Counted from the first letter of the stretch, positions 23,635-35,051 are shown. The stretch: DNA of 64,000 nucleotides from Capra hircus (GCF_001704415.2 NC_030813.1:11178001-11242000), one strand, 5' to 3'. Program-made: numbers and translations. Notes: generated from the letters alone by a model not told the origin.

Positions 23635-25930
23635 CTATACCCCCAAGAGCAAAGTCAAAACAGTCCACAAAAATAAAGTACAATAGATTGACCTGGCAAA
23701 CAAAGGAAATAAAAAAATTATATTTACCAGTTAAGAACAAAACTAACTAAAGCACCAAGTGGAAAACAAAACTAAATCAAGGTGCCAAGTGGAGAATAAA
23801 GCAATGAAAACAAAACTAATAAATATGTTGAGAGAAAGGAATGAAAGCAAGAATAGTTATGTGCTGGGAGCCACCATGGGAGATCCCACCCATGACAAGG
23901 TCATGTGGAAGAGAACCATTAAGCAAGGCTTCAGGACTCAGCGGGCTCCCTAGGCTTTCTCAAGCATCTACCCCAAAACAAGAATCTGTCTTTTACTATT
24001 TCATGACTTTCACCAACTCCTCTGACATTAACAGGGGGCTAACCCTGACCACATTTCTCTGGAGAAAATTAACTTAGGGCTATAGCTTATAAGTCTCCTG
24101 GACATGAGAGGAATATTTCCAATCAAAACCCCTCTGTTAGCATTATAGCTTGCTTGGCAGGTATATCCAGACTCTTGCAGCTACGCATATGATTATTTAC
24201 ATCCTCCCACCTGTGAGAGGCATGGAAAGCCTAAAACATAGAGCCTTTTAAAGAGTTAAAAGTTATTAGAGTAGTGCTAGGCATAGGATTTCATTATTGG
24301 GCCAATGCTTGTTGCTAAGTTCCCATATCTCTTATCCACTGTGCACCTGGGAGTGCATTAGTTAACATAGTTGGAAAGTAAGAAAAACAAGTGTAGCCTT
24401 GAAATTAACCACATCAGACTTTTGAGCTAATTGGTTCTTTCTTGTAACTCACTGCACCTTTGCTTGGTGAGAATGTAACTCTGTTTAATACTTTTTGAGG
24501 CTGATATAGATTAGAAATATAAGAAAAAACATTTCAAGGGAAAATAAGTTTTCTGGTTGAGAAGCCTTTATCAAAAGAGGGTCATAAAATGTTCACAGGC
24601 CTCCAAGGCCAGAAGATAATGTACACAATATTGTTTATGGGAAAGGTTTGCAGAAAAATCCTGGTTTCAATAAAGACAAAACAGATGTAATGTTTGGGCT
24701 GACTCTGTATGACTTTGCATCTTTCATTTCCCTCTATGTGTAAGACAAGATATAAAAGTACCTTTTAAAACTAAAGCTATTGGGCCTCGCTTGAAGAAGC
24801 TTGGTCACCCCGTGTTTTTCTTTCTCTTTTTTTCTCTCTTACTTTCTTTTTCAGGCTGATCCCTTGGAGCATAGAGGCTCCCTGTGTTCACTTATCTGCC
24901 CGGGTTTCTAAGACCTGAACAGGAAGACGCTCTGCGTCTTCGCTCCCTCGGGAGACCGGGAAGGCACCTGTGGCCTCTGTGAACAGGGCAAACTTCTTGT
25001 CTCGAAGTTTTATTGGCTTTCTATGTAAACCAAGGAATATCAGCCTCTTCCTCTCCTCTGTTTTCTTATCTACAATATTGTTTCCTTATCTCTCTCTAAA
25101 TCATCCACCGACGCTGTTTTTCCTTCAGGTTCCCCTGGATCCTGCGGGGGCTGGACCCCAGCAGTTATGGAAAGTTAAACAGAGGTAGGTAAAGAAGATT
25201 TATACACATTAAAGCTTAGCTGCAAGGGGAAAAAAACAGTAGGAAAGGCAAACAAAGGAATAAATGTAGAAAAAATATAATAAGTTTTTAAAAGTAAAAA
25301 GTATGAAAAAGAGAGAAGAAAAAAAAATGGAAGAAAGAAAAAAGGAAAAAAAAAAAAAAAAAACTCCACAGAACGGCAAAAGCCCAATGTAGATGCAGAG
25401 GTTTATAACCACAATAAAAATTGTGAATGAATATACACATATACATATACACCCATAAGAAGAATCAAAACAGTCCAACAAAAATAAAGTATAATAGATT
25501 GATCTGGAGATCAAAGGAAACCAAAAATTATATCTACCAGAACAAAACTAACTAAAGCACCAACTGGAAAACAAAACTAAAGCCCAGGTGCCAATTGGGG
25601 AATAAAGCATTGAAAATAAAACTAACAAATATGTTGTGAGGTAAGGAAAGAAAGAAAAGAAAGAATGGATATGCAACGTTAAATAGAGGTAGATGAAGAT
25701 TTATATACATTAAAGATTAACTGCAAGGGGAAAAGAACAGCAAAGGGGAATGCAAACAAAGGAATAAGGTAGAAAAAATAATAGGTTTAGAAAATTAAAA
25801 TTAAAAAAATGAGAAAAGAAAATAATGAAAAGGAAAACTCCCCAGAAAAGCCCATTGTAGAGGCAGAGGTTTATAAGAGCAATAAAAAATGTGACTGAGG
25901 AAAAAAAAGAAAAAGCTCAAAGGCTTAATT
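23635..25930. repeat. Two tandem units of about 0.5 kb in the L1 5' UTR (first split by the LTR)
   Basis: Unit A covers 23635-23861 plus 25164-25448. Unit B covers 25449 to about 25930. They share in order: 'tcaaaacagtcc', 'aacaaaactaactaaagcac', 'taaagcattgaaaa'-type text, 'gaatggatatg' or its equivalent, 'cattaaag', 'ctgcaagggga', 'gcaaacaaaggaata' and 'gcagaggtttata'. A more diverged partial third unit may occupy about 23500-23634. Confidence 0.8.
23856..25169 (+). mobile_element. Solo LTR of an endogenous retrovirus, inserted in the L1 5' UTR
   Basis: The LTR is 23862-25163 (1,302 bp). It starts tgctggg and ends cccagca, perfect 7-bp terminal inverted repeats, flanked by the 6-bp duplication gttatg (23856-23861 and 25164-25169). 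Six bases and this length suggest a class II (betaretrovirus-like, ERVK group) family. A TATA-like tataaaag lies at 24751-24758 on the + strand, and AATAAA at about 24669. No internal viral genes are present, so it probably arose by recombination between two LTRs. Insertion postdates the L1. Confidence 0.88.
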
Positions 25931-26559
25931 AGGTTTCATAGTGCCAATAAAATCAACAACTACAACAGAGCCGGGGAAGGGGCAAAGAAAAAAAATCTAA
26001 AAGAATCTACAGAATAATTCAAAACATGAAAATAATAAATGTTTTCTTGAATCACTGCTGTCAGAGTCTTTTCCCTCCCTGGGAGTCACAGTCCACCTCA
26101 CCTCCCTAGGATGCCCTCCAACACTGTGCTGATCTCTGGACTTATTTGTGGAGGCAGCTCAGATTCTAATCTGGTCCCACTCCTCTGTGTTCCTGATTCC
26201 AGCGTCCACAGCTATCAGAACTAGTGTGCTTTCTTTTGTGGGAGCTCTCAGTGATCTTTTCTATATTCCATAGAAACAGAGTCTGCCTAGTTGATCACGT
26301 GGATTTAATCTGCAGCTTGTACAGCGGGTGGGAAAGTTTTGAGTCTTCTTCCTTAGCCATACTGCCCCTAGGTTTCAATTGTGGTTTTATTTCCACCTCT
26401 GCATGTGGGGCATCCCCTGGGGTTTGCTCCTGAGGCTGCCCTGGAGGGCTTGGATTTGCCCCTGTGAGGGCCAGGTGTGGAGGTGGTGCAACTGCTTGGA
26501 TCGCAGAGGTTCTGGCAGCACCAGGTACCCTGGGGGGTTGGCAGCCAAGACAGCAGGAA

Positions 26560-26655
26560 ATATAGTGCTCTAGAAGTATTCTTGCCTGGAGAATCCCCCT
26601 CCCTGACAGAGAAGGCTGGCAGGCCACAGTCTACAGGGTCGCAAAAACTAGGACA
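26560..26655 (+). repeat. Bov-tA-like segment within the L1 5' UTR
   Basis: The stretch 'agtattcttgcctggagaat' to 'agggtcgcaaaaactaggac' resembles the middle and 3' part of Bov-tA. It has no visible target-site duplication and sits inside otherwise continuous L1 leader, so it may be an old, fixed component of the L1 5' UTR. Confidence 0.65.
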
Positions 26656-27742
26656 CTACCGAAGGAACCCTGGGCACATAGATACAAAACTATTCTTTTT
26701 GCCTGTGGCTGCTCTGCCCCAGTGAGAGCTGAGCATGAAGGTGGTGTAGCTGCTTGGCTTGCGGGGATCCTGGCGGTGTCGAGTTTGCAGGGACACGGAC
26801 TGCCTCCACCACAGAAGTTATGGCCCTATCAGAGTCTTCTTTCGAGTCTCTTGGCCAGTCTTTGGCCAGTGTATTTGGCCAGTCTTTCTCTGTCGCTCCG
26901 CCCATTCGGTCAGTTAGAAGGCTCCCTTGCCTGGGGTCCTTCTCTGTTCTGCACATCAGGCACTTAATGGAGCACCCTGGGTGGGGTCCTACTCTAAGTT
27001 CAGTGCCTCAGGCATTTGATGGGCCAGCCTCTCTACTGTTCAGCTGCCAATGCTGGCATGTGGGGGCAGAGAGGCTATGGTGATGGCTCCAGTCCCTATA
27101 CGTGACTTAACAGTATCGTCTTGCTTCCGTGGCTGCCCAGCTTTCCTCCATAGGCATTTCCCACCACAATCTCCTCCAAAATATCCCCTCTCTACAGTCA
27201 ACAGCAGCCCTTACCCTGGGACTGCTCCACAATCCCTGAGGATCTACGTCCCTGTCCGGGGTATGTATGGCTGTGGTAAGGACTGTCTGATTCTCATTCC
27301 ATTTAGGCCGCCACAGATCAGCTGTTTCACTCTTAGCCTTAAATGCTTCTCCTCTGACTCAGACAATTGCCTCGCTGTGAGGATCAGCACCTGCTTCAGC
27401 TCGCCACCCGCTGAGGGCAGGCCCAGTCCTGCTAACACTCCTGCTTTTCCCTCTAGTTCCTGCATCCTACCCAGTTTTGTGTGGGTCTATATATTCTTTC
27501 CCACTGGTCAGGTACTCCTGTCCACTCTCAGCTGGTGTTCTGCAGGCACTTCTGTGTCTGAAGGTGTATTCCTGATGTATCCGTGAAGACAGATGTACTC
27601 CACGTCCAACTACTCTGCCGCCATCTTGTTCTCCCCTTCTTGATACTCTTAACGTTTTCTTTACCAATTTTCTTGGCAGTTTCTCTATGATTGCCACCGA
27701 TTTATGTCAGCAAGACTGACAGGATACTATTCAAGTCCATAT

Positions 27743-28032
27743 GCTCAAGGGGACGGCAATGGCAACCCACTCCAGTACTCTTGCCTGGAAAATCCCCTGG
27801 ACTGAGGAGCCTGGTAGGCTGCAGTCCATGAGGTCGCTAAGAGTCGGACATGACTGAGCAACTTCACTTTCACTTTTCACTTTCATGCATTGGAGAAGGA
27901 AATGGCAACCCACTCCAGTGTTCTTGCCTGGAGAATCCCAGGGATGGGGGAGCCTGGTGGGCTGCCGTCTATGGGGTCGCACAGGGTTGGACATGATTGA
28001 AGTGACTTAGCAGCAGCAGCAGCAGCTCAAGG
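27743..28032 (+). mobile_element. BOV-A2 dimeric SINE with target-site duplication
   Basis: Body at 27751-28024: two monomers with the 'cactttcatgcattggag' linker and a (cag)n tail. The 8-bp duplication gctcaagg is at 27743-27750 and 28025-28032. Confidence 0.94.
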
Positions 28033-28214
28033 AGACAGAATATTGATTTTACGTCTTTACTAACAATATGACCTTGACCAAGATTTTTTAATATCTTCAG
28101 GTCCCAATTTTCTAACCTACATTTGATGATTTAATTTTTTAAAAAAAATCATACCAAATGAGTTAGTGCAGATGATTAAACAAGTTAATGCATGGAAGAA
28201 TCTTAGAACTTATA

Positions 28215-28496
28215 GTGTACCTTGCTGCTGCTGCTGCTAAGTCGCTTCAGTCGTATCCGACTCTGTGCAACCCCAGAGACCGCAGCGCACCAGGCTCCCC
28301 AGTCCCTGGGATTCTCCAGGCAAGAACACTGAAGTGGGTTGCCATTTCCTTCTCCAATGCATGAAAGTGAAAGTGAAAGTGAAGTTGCTCAGTCGTGTCC
28401 GACTCTTAGCGACCTCACGGACTACAGCCTACCAGGCTCCTCAGTCCATGGGATTTTCCAGGCAAGAGTACTGAAGTGGGGTGCATTGTGTACCTT
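28215..28496 (-). mobile_element. BOV-A2 dimeric SINE, minus orientation, with target-site duplication
   Basis: Body 28224-28487, opening with (gct)n. The 9-bp duplication gtgtacctt is at 28215-28223 and 28488-28496. Confidence 0.95.
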
Positions 28497-30499
28497 AAGA
28501 ACTCAATAAAATGGAGTTCTCATAATCTATGTAACTCTAGTGCTTTGGTTTTCATATAATAAAAGCATTTTTTCCTCTTCCTTTCCTCTCTCTCCTTTTA
28601 GATGAAAATCCCACTAATCATGTTGGCAATGTCTGGGTCACTGTTCTTTGTCCCCACCAAGTAATTCAATCCAAATCAAGGACATGTTCTCGTAGATTAA
28701 AACAGGTCAACGAAAATAAATCCTGTTCTTCCACAAAACAACCATTTGCTCACTCCCAATTTTCTTTCTCCTCTAAAGTTATGATCGTCCATTATAAGAG
28801 GAGGTAAAAATCAAATATAGCTTCAAGCCTTTTACTTTTCTACCTAAACGTCTATTGTTCCTTAGAGACCCTTTGCCAATTGATCTGGCCTTGGCATTTG
28901 TTCCAATATAGACCAACAGGAAGAAGGTCATTTCAAAATTTTTATAAGATGCTCTGTCCTGTAAACAATAATTGATATGTGAAGGCCGACACTCTTCCTC
29001 TTCATAATAGCCTGTCCACAGAAACTTGCCGTAAATTTCAGTCATCAGCCATTAGCTTCCTTGGGTCTTTTTCTTAGAGGCCATCTGCAGGTTTCCTCAA
29101 ATCTGTTAGTAACTAAGAATCCTCTTTATTGTTCAGGAAAACAAAAGCTGCATTTCCTCTTTAGATATCTCAATTTGGCTCCTGTGAAAAGGATTTATAG
29201 CACTGTTGGTTCACAGTTTCTCTTCTTTCTCACCAGTTTTTTCAGGCACTTGCAAAGTTTTGCTGATTTTGACTGGCTTCAGCTTCCTCACACTGTTCCT
29301 TCCCCACTCTTAAAATTCAGGTTATTTCTTATGTGCAGTCTAGGAATAGTTCAACCCCAATAAAGAAATCTTCCTCAAACACACACGGGTTCTTTCCATT
29401 ATTTCACCTGCTCTTTTGCTTGAACATGCAGAAGTTCATAATAATTTGCCTACTGACTAGCACTAGTCCTCTAGCTATTTTTCAATCACAAAATACAAAC
29501 ACAGATGTAATCAGTCATATCACAGAGAGCATTACTAGATTTTTTAGACAAATTTTTGTTTTCTTAAACTTTTAAAAGTCTACTTCTCTTCCCTCTTTGG
29601 CAGACCTTTAACTATTTTCAGACTTAAAAAAAAAAAATCAGGTACCACTATCAATGAATTAAATCAAGAAAAGGCTTCCTTAAATTTGTTATGCTGCATT
29701 ATCAACCAAAGACAGTCCTGACCCCAAATCCTTGTTTCCCACTTTTCTTTCATTAAAGGCTGCCAACTGTACGGTGATTTAATAATCCCCTTTTCAGCAT
29801 GGGGAGGAGTGCAAAAGGACGTTTGGATGAGACGAGAAAACTCATTATTCATATCAACCTAAAATGTGATCCTGTGAATTCTAGTGGTGAGAGGTTAATG
29901 GTATAATTCACTAGACTCCTTTGAATTTTAATTAAAATTATTAGAAAGATTTTGAATTTCAATATGAACTGGAGGTTTCTATATTGACTATCAGGTATAT
30001 CATCACACCTAAATCTCCTTAAGCAGTAAATGAAGAACTCTGACAGTACTTCTCATTTACTTCTCATGGATTTTATTTTATAAATACATCTGATTATGCA
30101 TTTCAAATTATCATTATATTTATTAGTGGGCAATACTTCATAATATCTGTCAATAAACTGTATATACCACATCCCAAGAACCAGACTCTCTGAATGATTT
30201 TGTATATTTGCAAAAAATACACTATGGATCAAACTTTAAGTTTCAAGTATTAAGTATTAAATATCAAGTATTAAACTTGAAACTTTCAAGTTTCAGGTAT
30301 TCTTTATTTGTTGCATGTTCTCTTTTCGCTGTGCCATGTTTTATTTCTTTAGGTCTTAAAGGGGACATTCAATGTCACCTACAGTAAAGCCTTTAGGAAA
30401 TTAAATTCATCTTCCCTTTTATTATTAAATGTCAAAAGAATTTGTCTCTTTGGGAATCATGTTACATAGCACCATACTAATAATGTTGATAATAGCAAA
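28497..30499. other. Unique stretch
   Basis: No gene identified. A pyrimidine tract ending in AG at about 28600 is followed by a 69-codon open stretch (to a stop at about 28809) without a matching donor. I do not call it an exon. A cluster of short tttcaagt/acttgaaa inverted repeats lies at 30231-30296. Confidence 0.4.
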
Positions 30500-30700
30500 T
30501 AAGTTGGTAACAGCACGTAACTATATAATGGTTATGTTGTTCTAGGCACTACTGCAAATGTTTTACATATATTAACTCAATGAGTTCTGACAATAATCTT
30601 ATAAGCAAGTGCTATTATTACCCTACTCTTCCAGGTGATAAATGTCCAAGCCAGAATTCAAAGCTGGGTATTTGGAACTAGAAACCACAATTTATTTTAA
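30500..30700 (+). repeat. MIR SINE remnant
   Basis: Core text 'gttctaggcactactgcaaa' then 'catatattaactcaatgag', then the weaker 3' part. Confidence 0.75.
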
Positions 30701-30869
30701 GTAAAATCACTTATTGTCTCCAAATCTACATCTGTAATGAATCCTGATACTGAAAACATGAAGAATTCTTCATTTAAATAAAACTTTATGCTAAATATGG
30801 TATATAGAATATTGTTAGATACCATGGTGTGATGTCAAACATTGCGATTTTGTTTTCATACTATTAAAT

Positions 30870-31085
30870 ACAAGAATTAAAGATTTTAAAATTTAAAAAA
30901 TAAAGAAAAAATAAATAAATAAAAAATAAGCGGAGTGCATAACTTCTCAGTATACTGGAAAAGTAGCAATAAATATGAATTTACTTTTATTCAAAACTGC
31001 ACATAAAAAAGCTATTAATAAATACATAATTATTTTTAAAAAATAAATACAAAAAGAAAAAAAGAGAGAGAGAAAGGAATCAGGA
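30870..31085. repeat. A-rich low-complexity blocks
   Basis: Two A-rich tracts of aaat/aaataaa units (30885-30931 and 31020-31080) bracket a short unique piece. Confidence 0.7.
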
Positions 31086-31688
31086 TTTCAAAATTCAAAA
31101 GGTGGTTTGTTAGGAGCCTGGGAACACATGCAGTAGAGGGAAAAGTGTGAACTGGAACCGCTAGAAAGTCGACTCGTAGCGGCTTCTGTCTTTCTCGGCA
31201 CATGTATTGTGGGTTTTATTCACCAATACGCTATCTGTTTTGGAGCCAAATGCCACGTAGGAGCCTTCCATAGTTAGAATTGTTAGATATTTCAGTATTA
31301 TTATGTGCATCATTGCAGATTCACATTGTGTGTATTCATATCAGTTCATTGAGGATATATATATATATTCACTTTTATTATTTTTCCTCAAAGATTGTAA
31401 TAAATAATGACTTTTTTTTTACAATAGCGTTCTTATAACCAACCTTGCTAGAAAACAATGATTCCATTTGATTGGGTGTGCTTGTATTCATAATGACAAA
31501 CTCAAAATTCTCAAGCTAATTCTGAATTATCAAGCCTCATTACACTGCTTATACTAAAGATTTAGCTTATTTACATAATAGGTATGCTATTTAAAGCATA
31601 TATTCCATATGCTTTAGTGAGGAAAATTCATTATGTTTTGAAAACTATTTCAAAAGTGATCTCACTGTCTGTATTTTTCTTTTACGAG
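31086..31688. other. Unique stretch upstream of exon A, with a small CpG cluster
   Basis: About nine CpGs fall between 31150 and 31255. Within it ccgcta and tagcgg form an inverted pair (31158-31182). Possible conserved intronic element. No repeat recognised. Confidence 0.35.
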
Positions 31689-31783
31689 CATCTTTTAACA
31701 TTGCCAGTGAACAGACGGATGTAGAAACAATTAGCAGCAGAAAACAACAGACAGAATCTGAACTGATGGATTTAAACCAGCAG
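31689..31783 (+). CDS. Coding exon A of an unrecognised gene (third-last exon)
   Basis: Seen: donor CAG followed by GTAAAG at 31784, with one clean open frame ending in phase 0. Two acceptors are possible. The first AG after the pyrimidine tract 'ctgtctgtatttttctttta' is at 31687-31688 (a GAG, a weak type) and starts the exon at 31689. The CAG at 31705-31707 would start it at 31708. In the frame the peptide is SFNIASEQTDVETISSRKQQ then TESELMDLNQQ; the shorter choice removes the first six residues. Spacing of V, I, L and M suggests a coiled-coil helix continuing into exon B. Upstream exons were not found in the 31 kb to the left, so they may be short, diverged or outside the window. I do not recognise the protein. 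Confidence 0.65.
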
Positions 31784-32399
31784 GTAAAGATGGATTCATG
31801 GTTTACCAAGGCTCGATCCATAGTCTGAAGCAGCAGGTGGAAAGAAGACATGATTCAGGACAAGGGGACATTTTTATTTTAAAGAAGTGTCAATCACACT
31901 GAGAAGTAGCTTTGAATTAATGATGAACATGTACTACACTGACTTATTTAAGAGAATCAGTTGGCGTGTTTTCAGTTTCAGTTTTGCTTTTCTTCCCCCC
32001 CTTCCTAGAAGCATGAAAATCCAATTCATTTTAACCCTGCTGATTTTTTGACATTTTTCATTTGGCAAAAAAAGGAATTTCTCTCCCTCTCTGGTGTTTC
32101 TAATGGACCTGAAACCTGTGTGATTACATGGCTTCCTTCTTCACACTAGGCTTGGCATCAATAACGCTTTCAGAAATAATGTGTAGATCTCCTTAGATCA
32201 AATGCTAATTTCTGCAAATCCTGGCTCAAAAGCTGTTATTCTTGGCCTCCCTTATTCAACCTGAGATCTAAGAAGAAGATACTTTTGCTGATTATGTTTT
32301 TGCCTTTACATTATTCAGAAAATTTAAATTATGGTAATAGAATGTCAAGATCAAGTTATAAGATTTTCTTCTTTGGGGGGTAAAGCTTCCACTGGCTTA

Positions 32400-32605
32400 G
32401 AACAAACAGGCTTTGTTTCAAGGTTCCTAACCAGACTGCCTAGAAGAATCATCCAGGAAACTTTCAAACTAAAAAATATCAGTACCCAGATTCCAGCTTC
32501 AGAAAGGCTCGGTCAAGAGTTCTGGACTAGCACCTGGTATCGAATAATTTTTAAATTTCTCCAGGTTAATACTAATGTACACCAGGACTTAAACCATTTG
32601 CTTAC
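32400..32605 (+). repeat. MER5A-like DNA transposon remnant
   Basis: Text such as 'agaatcatccaggaaacttt', 'cagtacccagattccagctt' and 'taatgtacaccaggac' follows the MER5A order. It lies in the intron after exon A. Confidence 0.6.
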
Positions 32606-32934
32606 TCTACCTAACATTCATATAATTGAAAAGTTAAAAAAAAAAAAAAAAGACATTGGTGAAATTGATATTTTGAGGTGAAGTCACATGAAATATTTTC
32701 ATTTAAACAAAAGTTGTTTACCAGATTAAGACAGTCATGCTGGTTTAACATTTCATACTTAGCAAAATTCAACTTCATGACCAAAGTTTAAAGAATGTTC
32801 TGGAAAAGTAATCCTTTCTGTTAAATCCCCCAACCAATTTATCAGTAAGTCAAAATATTCAGAGAGCTTGATCTCTTCTTACTGACCCCACTCCAACCAC
32901 ACTTACCCAAGCACCCTGCTGTCTTACAATCCAG

Positions 32935-33255
32935 GTCTGCTAACTCGTCATTGCCTTTTCTTTCTTAAATGTCACCTTCTCAATGAGATCTATCCCAATC
33001 ACCCTGTTTAAATCACAGCTGCCCTCCCAGCACTCCTTAAGTTATTCTCTTTTTGTCTTTCTACAACACTTAAATTTTGAAAACTACATAATAAGATAAT
33101 TTATCATTTTTATTGTATAGCATTTTCTCCTTTTAGACTGTGAGTTCCATAAAAGCAGAGTCCTTTTCCTATTTCCTTTAGCGATCTATTTTAATGGCCT
33201 CAATGTGTGTGTCACACGACATTAATAAATACCTGTTGAATGCATAATGTGTGTA
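32935..33255 (+). repeat. L2 LINE 3' end
   Basis: Contains 'aaatgtcaccttctcaatga', 'gactgtgagttccataaaag' and the terminal 'aataaatacctgttgaatg'. Clear L2 3' terminus. Confidence 0.85.
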
Positions 33256-33966
33256 AAGTGACTGAATAAATAACAAACAGCAACCCTGTGGGATTATGTT
33301 TTTTAATTGCAGTTGATAATATCCTTACAATATGGTAATATCTTATTTTTGTAGAACTGTTATTATATTTCTAATTAGTTCTTCATGTCAAATGTTATGT
33401 ACTATTTTGGGGGCTTCAACATCCTGGCAGCCCCCCCACAGGCCCTCAGATAATTTTCATACAGGGACACAGATATAATAAAATAATATTATAAAATAAT
33501 ATTATTAAAATAATATTAAATACAAAATAATCTATTAAAATATTAAGAAGGCCTTTCCATAAAACTATTCCCTATCCCTAAAATCATTGTCATACCATTC
33601 ATGTGGATATAACTTTCTACTTCATCTTCATATTATTGTGTAAAATGAACCACTTCCATTACATATCAAGCAACTTAATTGTCTTCCTATTACTCTTCAT
33701 CAGGATATTGGCATCAGGATACTTTATCAGGGCTTTAAGTGATTTCTATATTGGTAATTTCACCAATTAAAAGAGATTCGATAATATACCTAACTTGATT
33801 CAAAAGCTTGTGAAAGAAGCTAACAACTTCAAACACAAATAAGGGCTGCATCTCTTCTCCTTCCTAATAGTAAATGTAATTCTTTTGTTTTTGGCTGATG
33901 TTTCTCACTTGTCATTTTATTAATGCAGCAAATACTTTGTACTGCCTGTCTCTGTTCTAGGAACTT
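33256..33966. other. Unique intronic stretch with an AT-rich block
   Basis: An ataat/aaaat low-complexity run lies at 33472-33545. Nothing else recognised. Confidence 0.45.
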
Positions 33967-34169
33967 AGTTCAGTTCAGTTCAGTCGCTCAGTCGTGTCCG
34001 ACTCATTGTGACCCCATGAATCCAGCACGCCAGGCCTCCCTGTCCATCACCAACTCCCAGAGTTCACTCAGACTCACATCCACCAGGTCAGTGATGCCAT
34101 CCAGCCATCTCATCCTGGGTCGTCCCCTTCTCCTCCTGCCCCCAATTCCTCCCAGCATCAGAGTCTTTA
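33967..34169 (-). mobile_element. BovB LINE 3' tip, minus orientation
   Basis: Starts with agttc tail units and extends about 200 bp into the ORF end ('cagcatcagagtcttta'). Strongly 5' truncated. Confidence 0.9.
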
Positions 34170-34286
34170 GTTTACAATAAACAAATCACACAATGTCCCT
34201 CCTTGTGAGCTCACACTCTCATCTTTTGATTCAGCGACAACTCAACAATTGGTTTCATCTGAGAGCTAAATATACCTGGTCTATGG

Positions 34287-34518
34287 AAATCTTCAGGGGC
34301 TTCCCTGGTGGCTTAGCCACAAAGAATCCACCTGCCAATACAGGAGACATGGGTTTGAACCCTGGATCAGGATTATCCCCTAGAGTAGGAAATGGCAACC
34401 TACTTCAGTATTCTTGCCTGGAGAATTCCAGGAGAGAGGAGCCTGGTGGGCTACAGCCCGTGGTGTCAGAGTGGGACTTGACTGAGCTACTAAGCACACA
34501 CACGCACATGCAAATCTT
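34287..34518 (+). mobile_element. Bov-tA SINE with target-site duplication
   Basis: Body about 34297-34511, head 'gggcttccctggtggcttag'. The 7-bp repeat aaatctt at 34287-34293 and 34512-34518 is the probable duplication; three bases (cag) at the left are unassigned. Confidence 0.88.
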
Positions 34519-34831
34519 GATTAGACGCATCATTAAAGATATGTGGACACACTTTGAAATCAAGAAGAGCAAATGCAATACCAGCCTCCTGCTAATGAAC
34601 ATACTTGCTCTGCCTTGGATTCTATTGCCCTGAGAATTAGAAAGCTTGTCAGCGTTGGAGACATCAGACCTGCAAATCCATCTTTCAACTCCATCACTTC
34701 CTGCTCATTTGACCTGGAAAATGCTACTTCAGTTCTGTACCTCTCACAGTTTCTATATCTACCAAAAGCAAAGAGCACTTCACAGAGTTGTATCAATATC
34801 TTATAAAGTTGCATCAGTTTACATTCCCACC

Positions 34832-35051
34832 AACAGTGTATGAAAGTGTATGAAAGTTGCTCAGCCCTGTCCGACTCTTTGTGACCCCATGGACTACATA
34901 GTCCATGGAATTCTCTAGGCCAGAATACTGGAATGGGTAGCCTTTCCCTTCTCCATGGGATCTTCCCAACTCAGGGATCAAACCTAGGTCTCCCACATTG
35001 CAGGTGGATTATTTACCAGCTGAGTCACAAGGGAAGCCCCAACAGTGTATG
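34832..35051 (-). mobile_element. Bov-tA SINE inside the L1 fragment, with target-site duplication
   Basis: Body 34843-35040, minus orientation. The duplication aacagtgtatg (34832-34842 and 35041-35051) is L1 sequence, matching 'caacagtg' at about 18564-18571 in the large L1. Confidence 0.95.

Larger units (their letters stand above)
17816..27641 (-). mobile_element. Near full-length bovine-type L1 LINE, minus orientation, with two nested insertions
   Basis: Seen: the 3' end is the T-run after 17815 (poly-A on the minus strand) and the 5' end near 27641 reads, on the minus strand, 'gagaacaagatggcggcaga', the expected L1 start. The 9-bp direct repeat gatactctt lies at 17807-17815 and 27642-27650. 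Order on the minus strand: 5' UTR, ORF1, ORF2, 3' UTR. Subtracting the LTR insertion and the SINE, each with its duplicated site, leaves about 8.3 kb, which I take to be close to full length. Both ORFs are broken by stops and small indels, so the copy is not autonomous. The many open frames on both strands from 17.8 to 27.6 kb belong to it or are shadows. Confidence 0.93.
23041..27641 (-). promoter_or_regulatory. L1 5' UTR / internal promoter region
   Basis: In L1 elements the 5' UTR holds the internal promoter. This one is about 3.3 kb after removing the LTR insertion. It starts on the minus strand with a cggcagagtag block and becomes GC-richer and CpG-bearing toward 26.0-27.6 kb. The A-rich half (23.5-26 kb) is built from tandem units. 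The open frames of up to 178 residues at 26224-27697 on both strands are non-coding shadows of this leader. Confidence 0.75.

Noticed and set aside
26224..27697. Open frames of up to 178 codons on both strands
   Set aside because: They lie in the L1 5' UTR, where GC-richer sequence lowers stop frequency. No domain, and they overlap each other.
28602..28809. 69-codon open stretch after a strong pyrimidine tract and AG
   Set aside because: No matching donor within the frame, no start codon, and no link in phase to exon A that I can defend.
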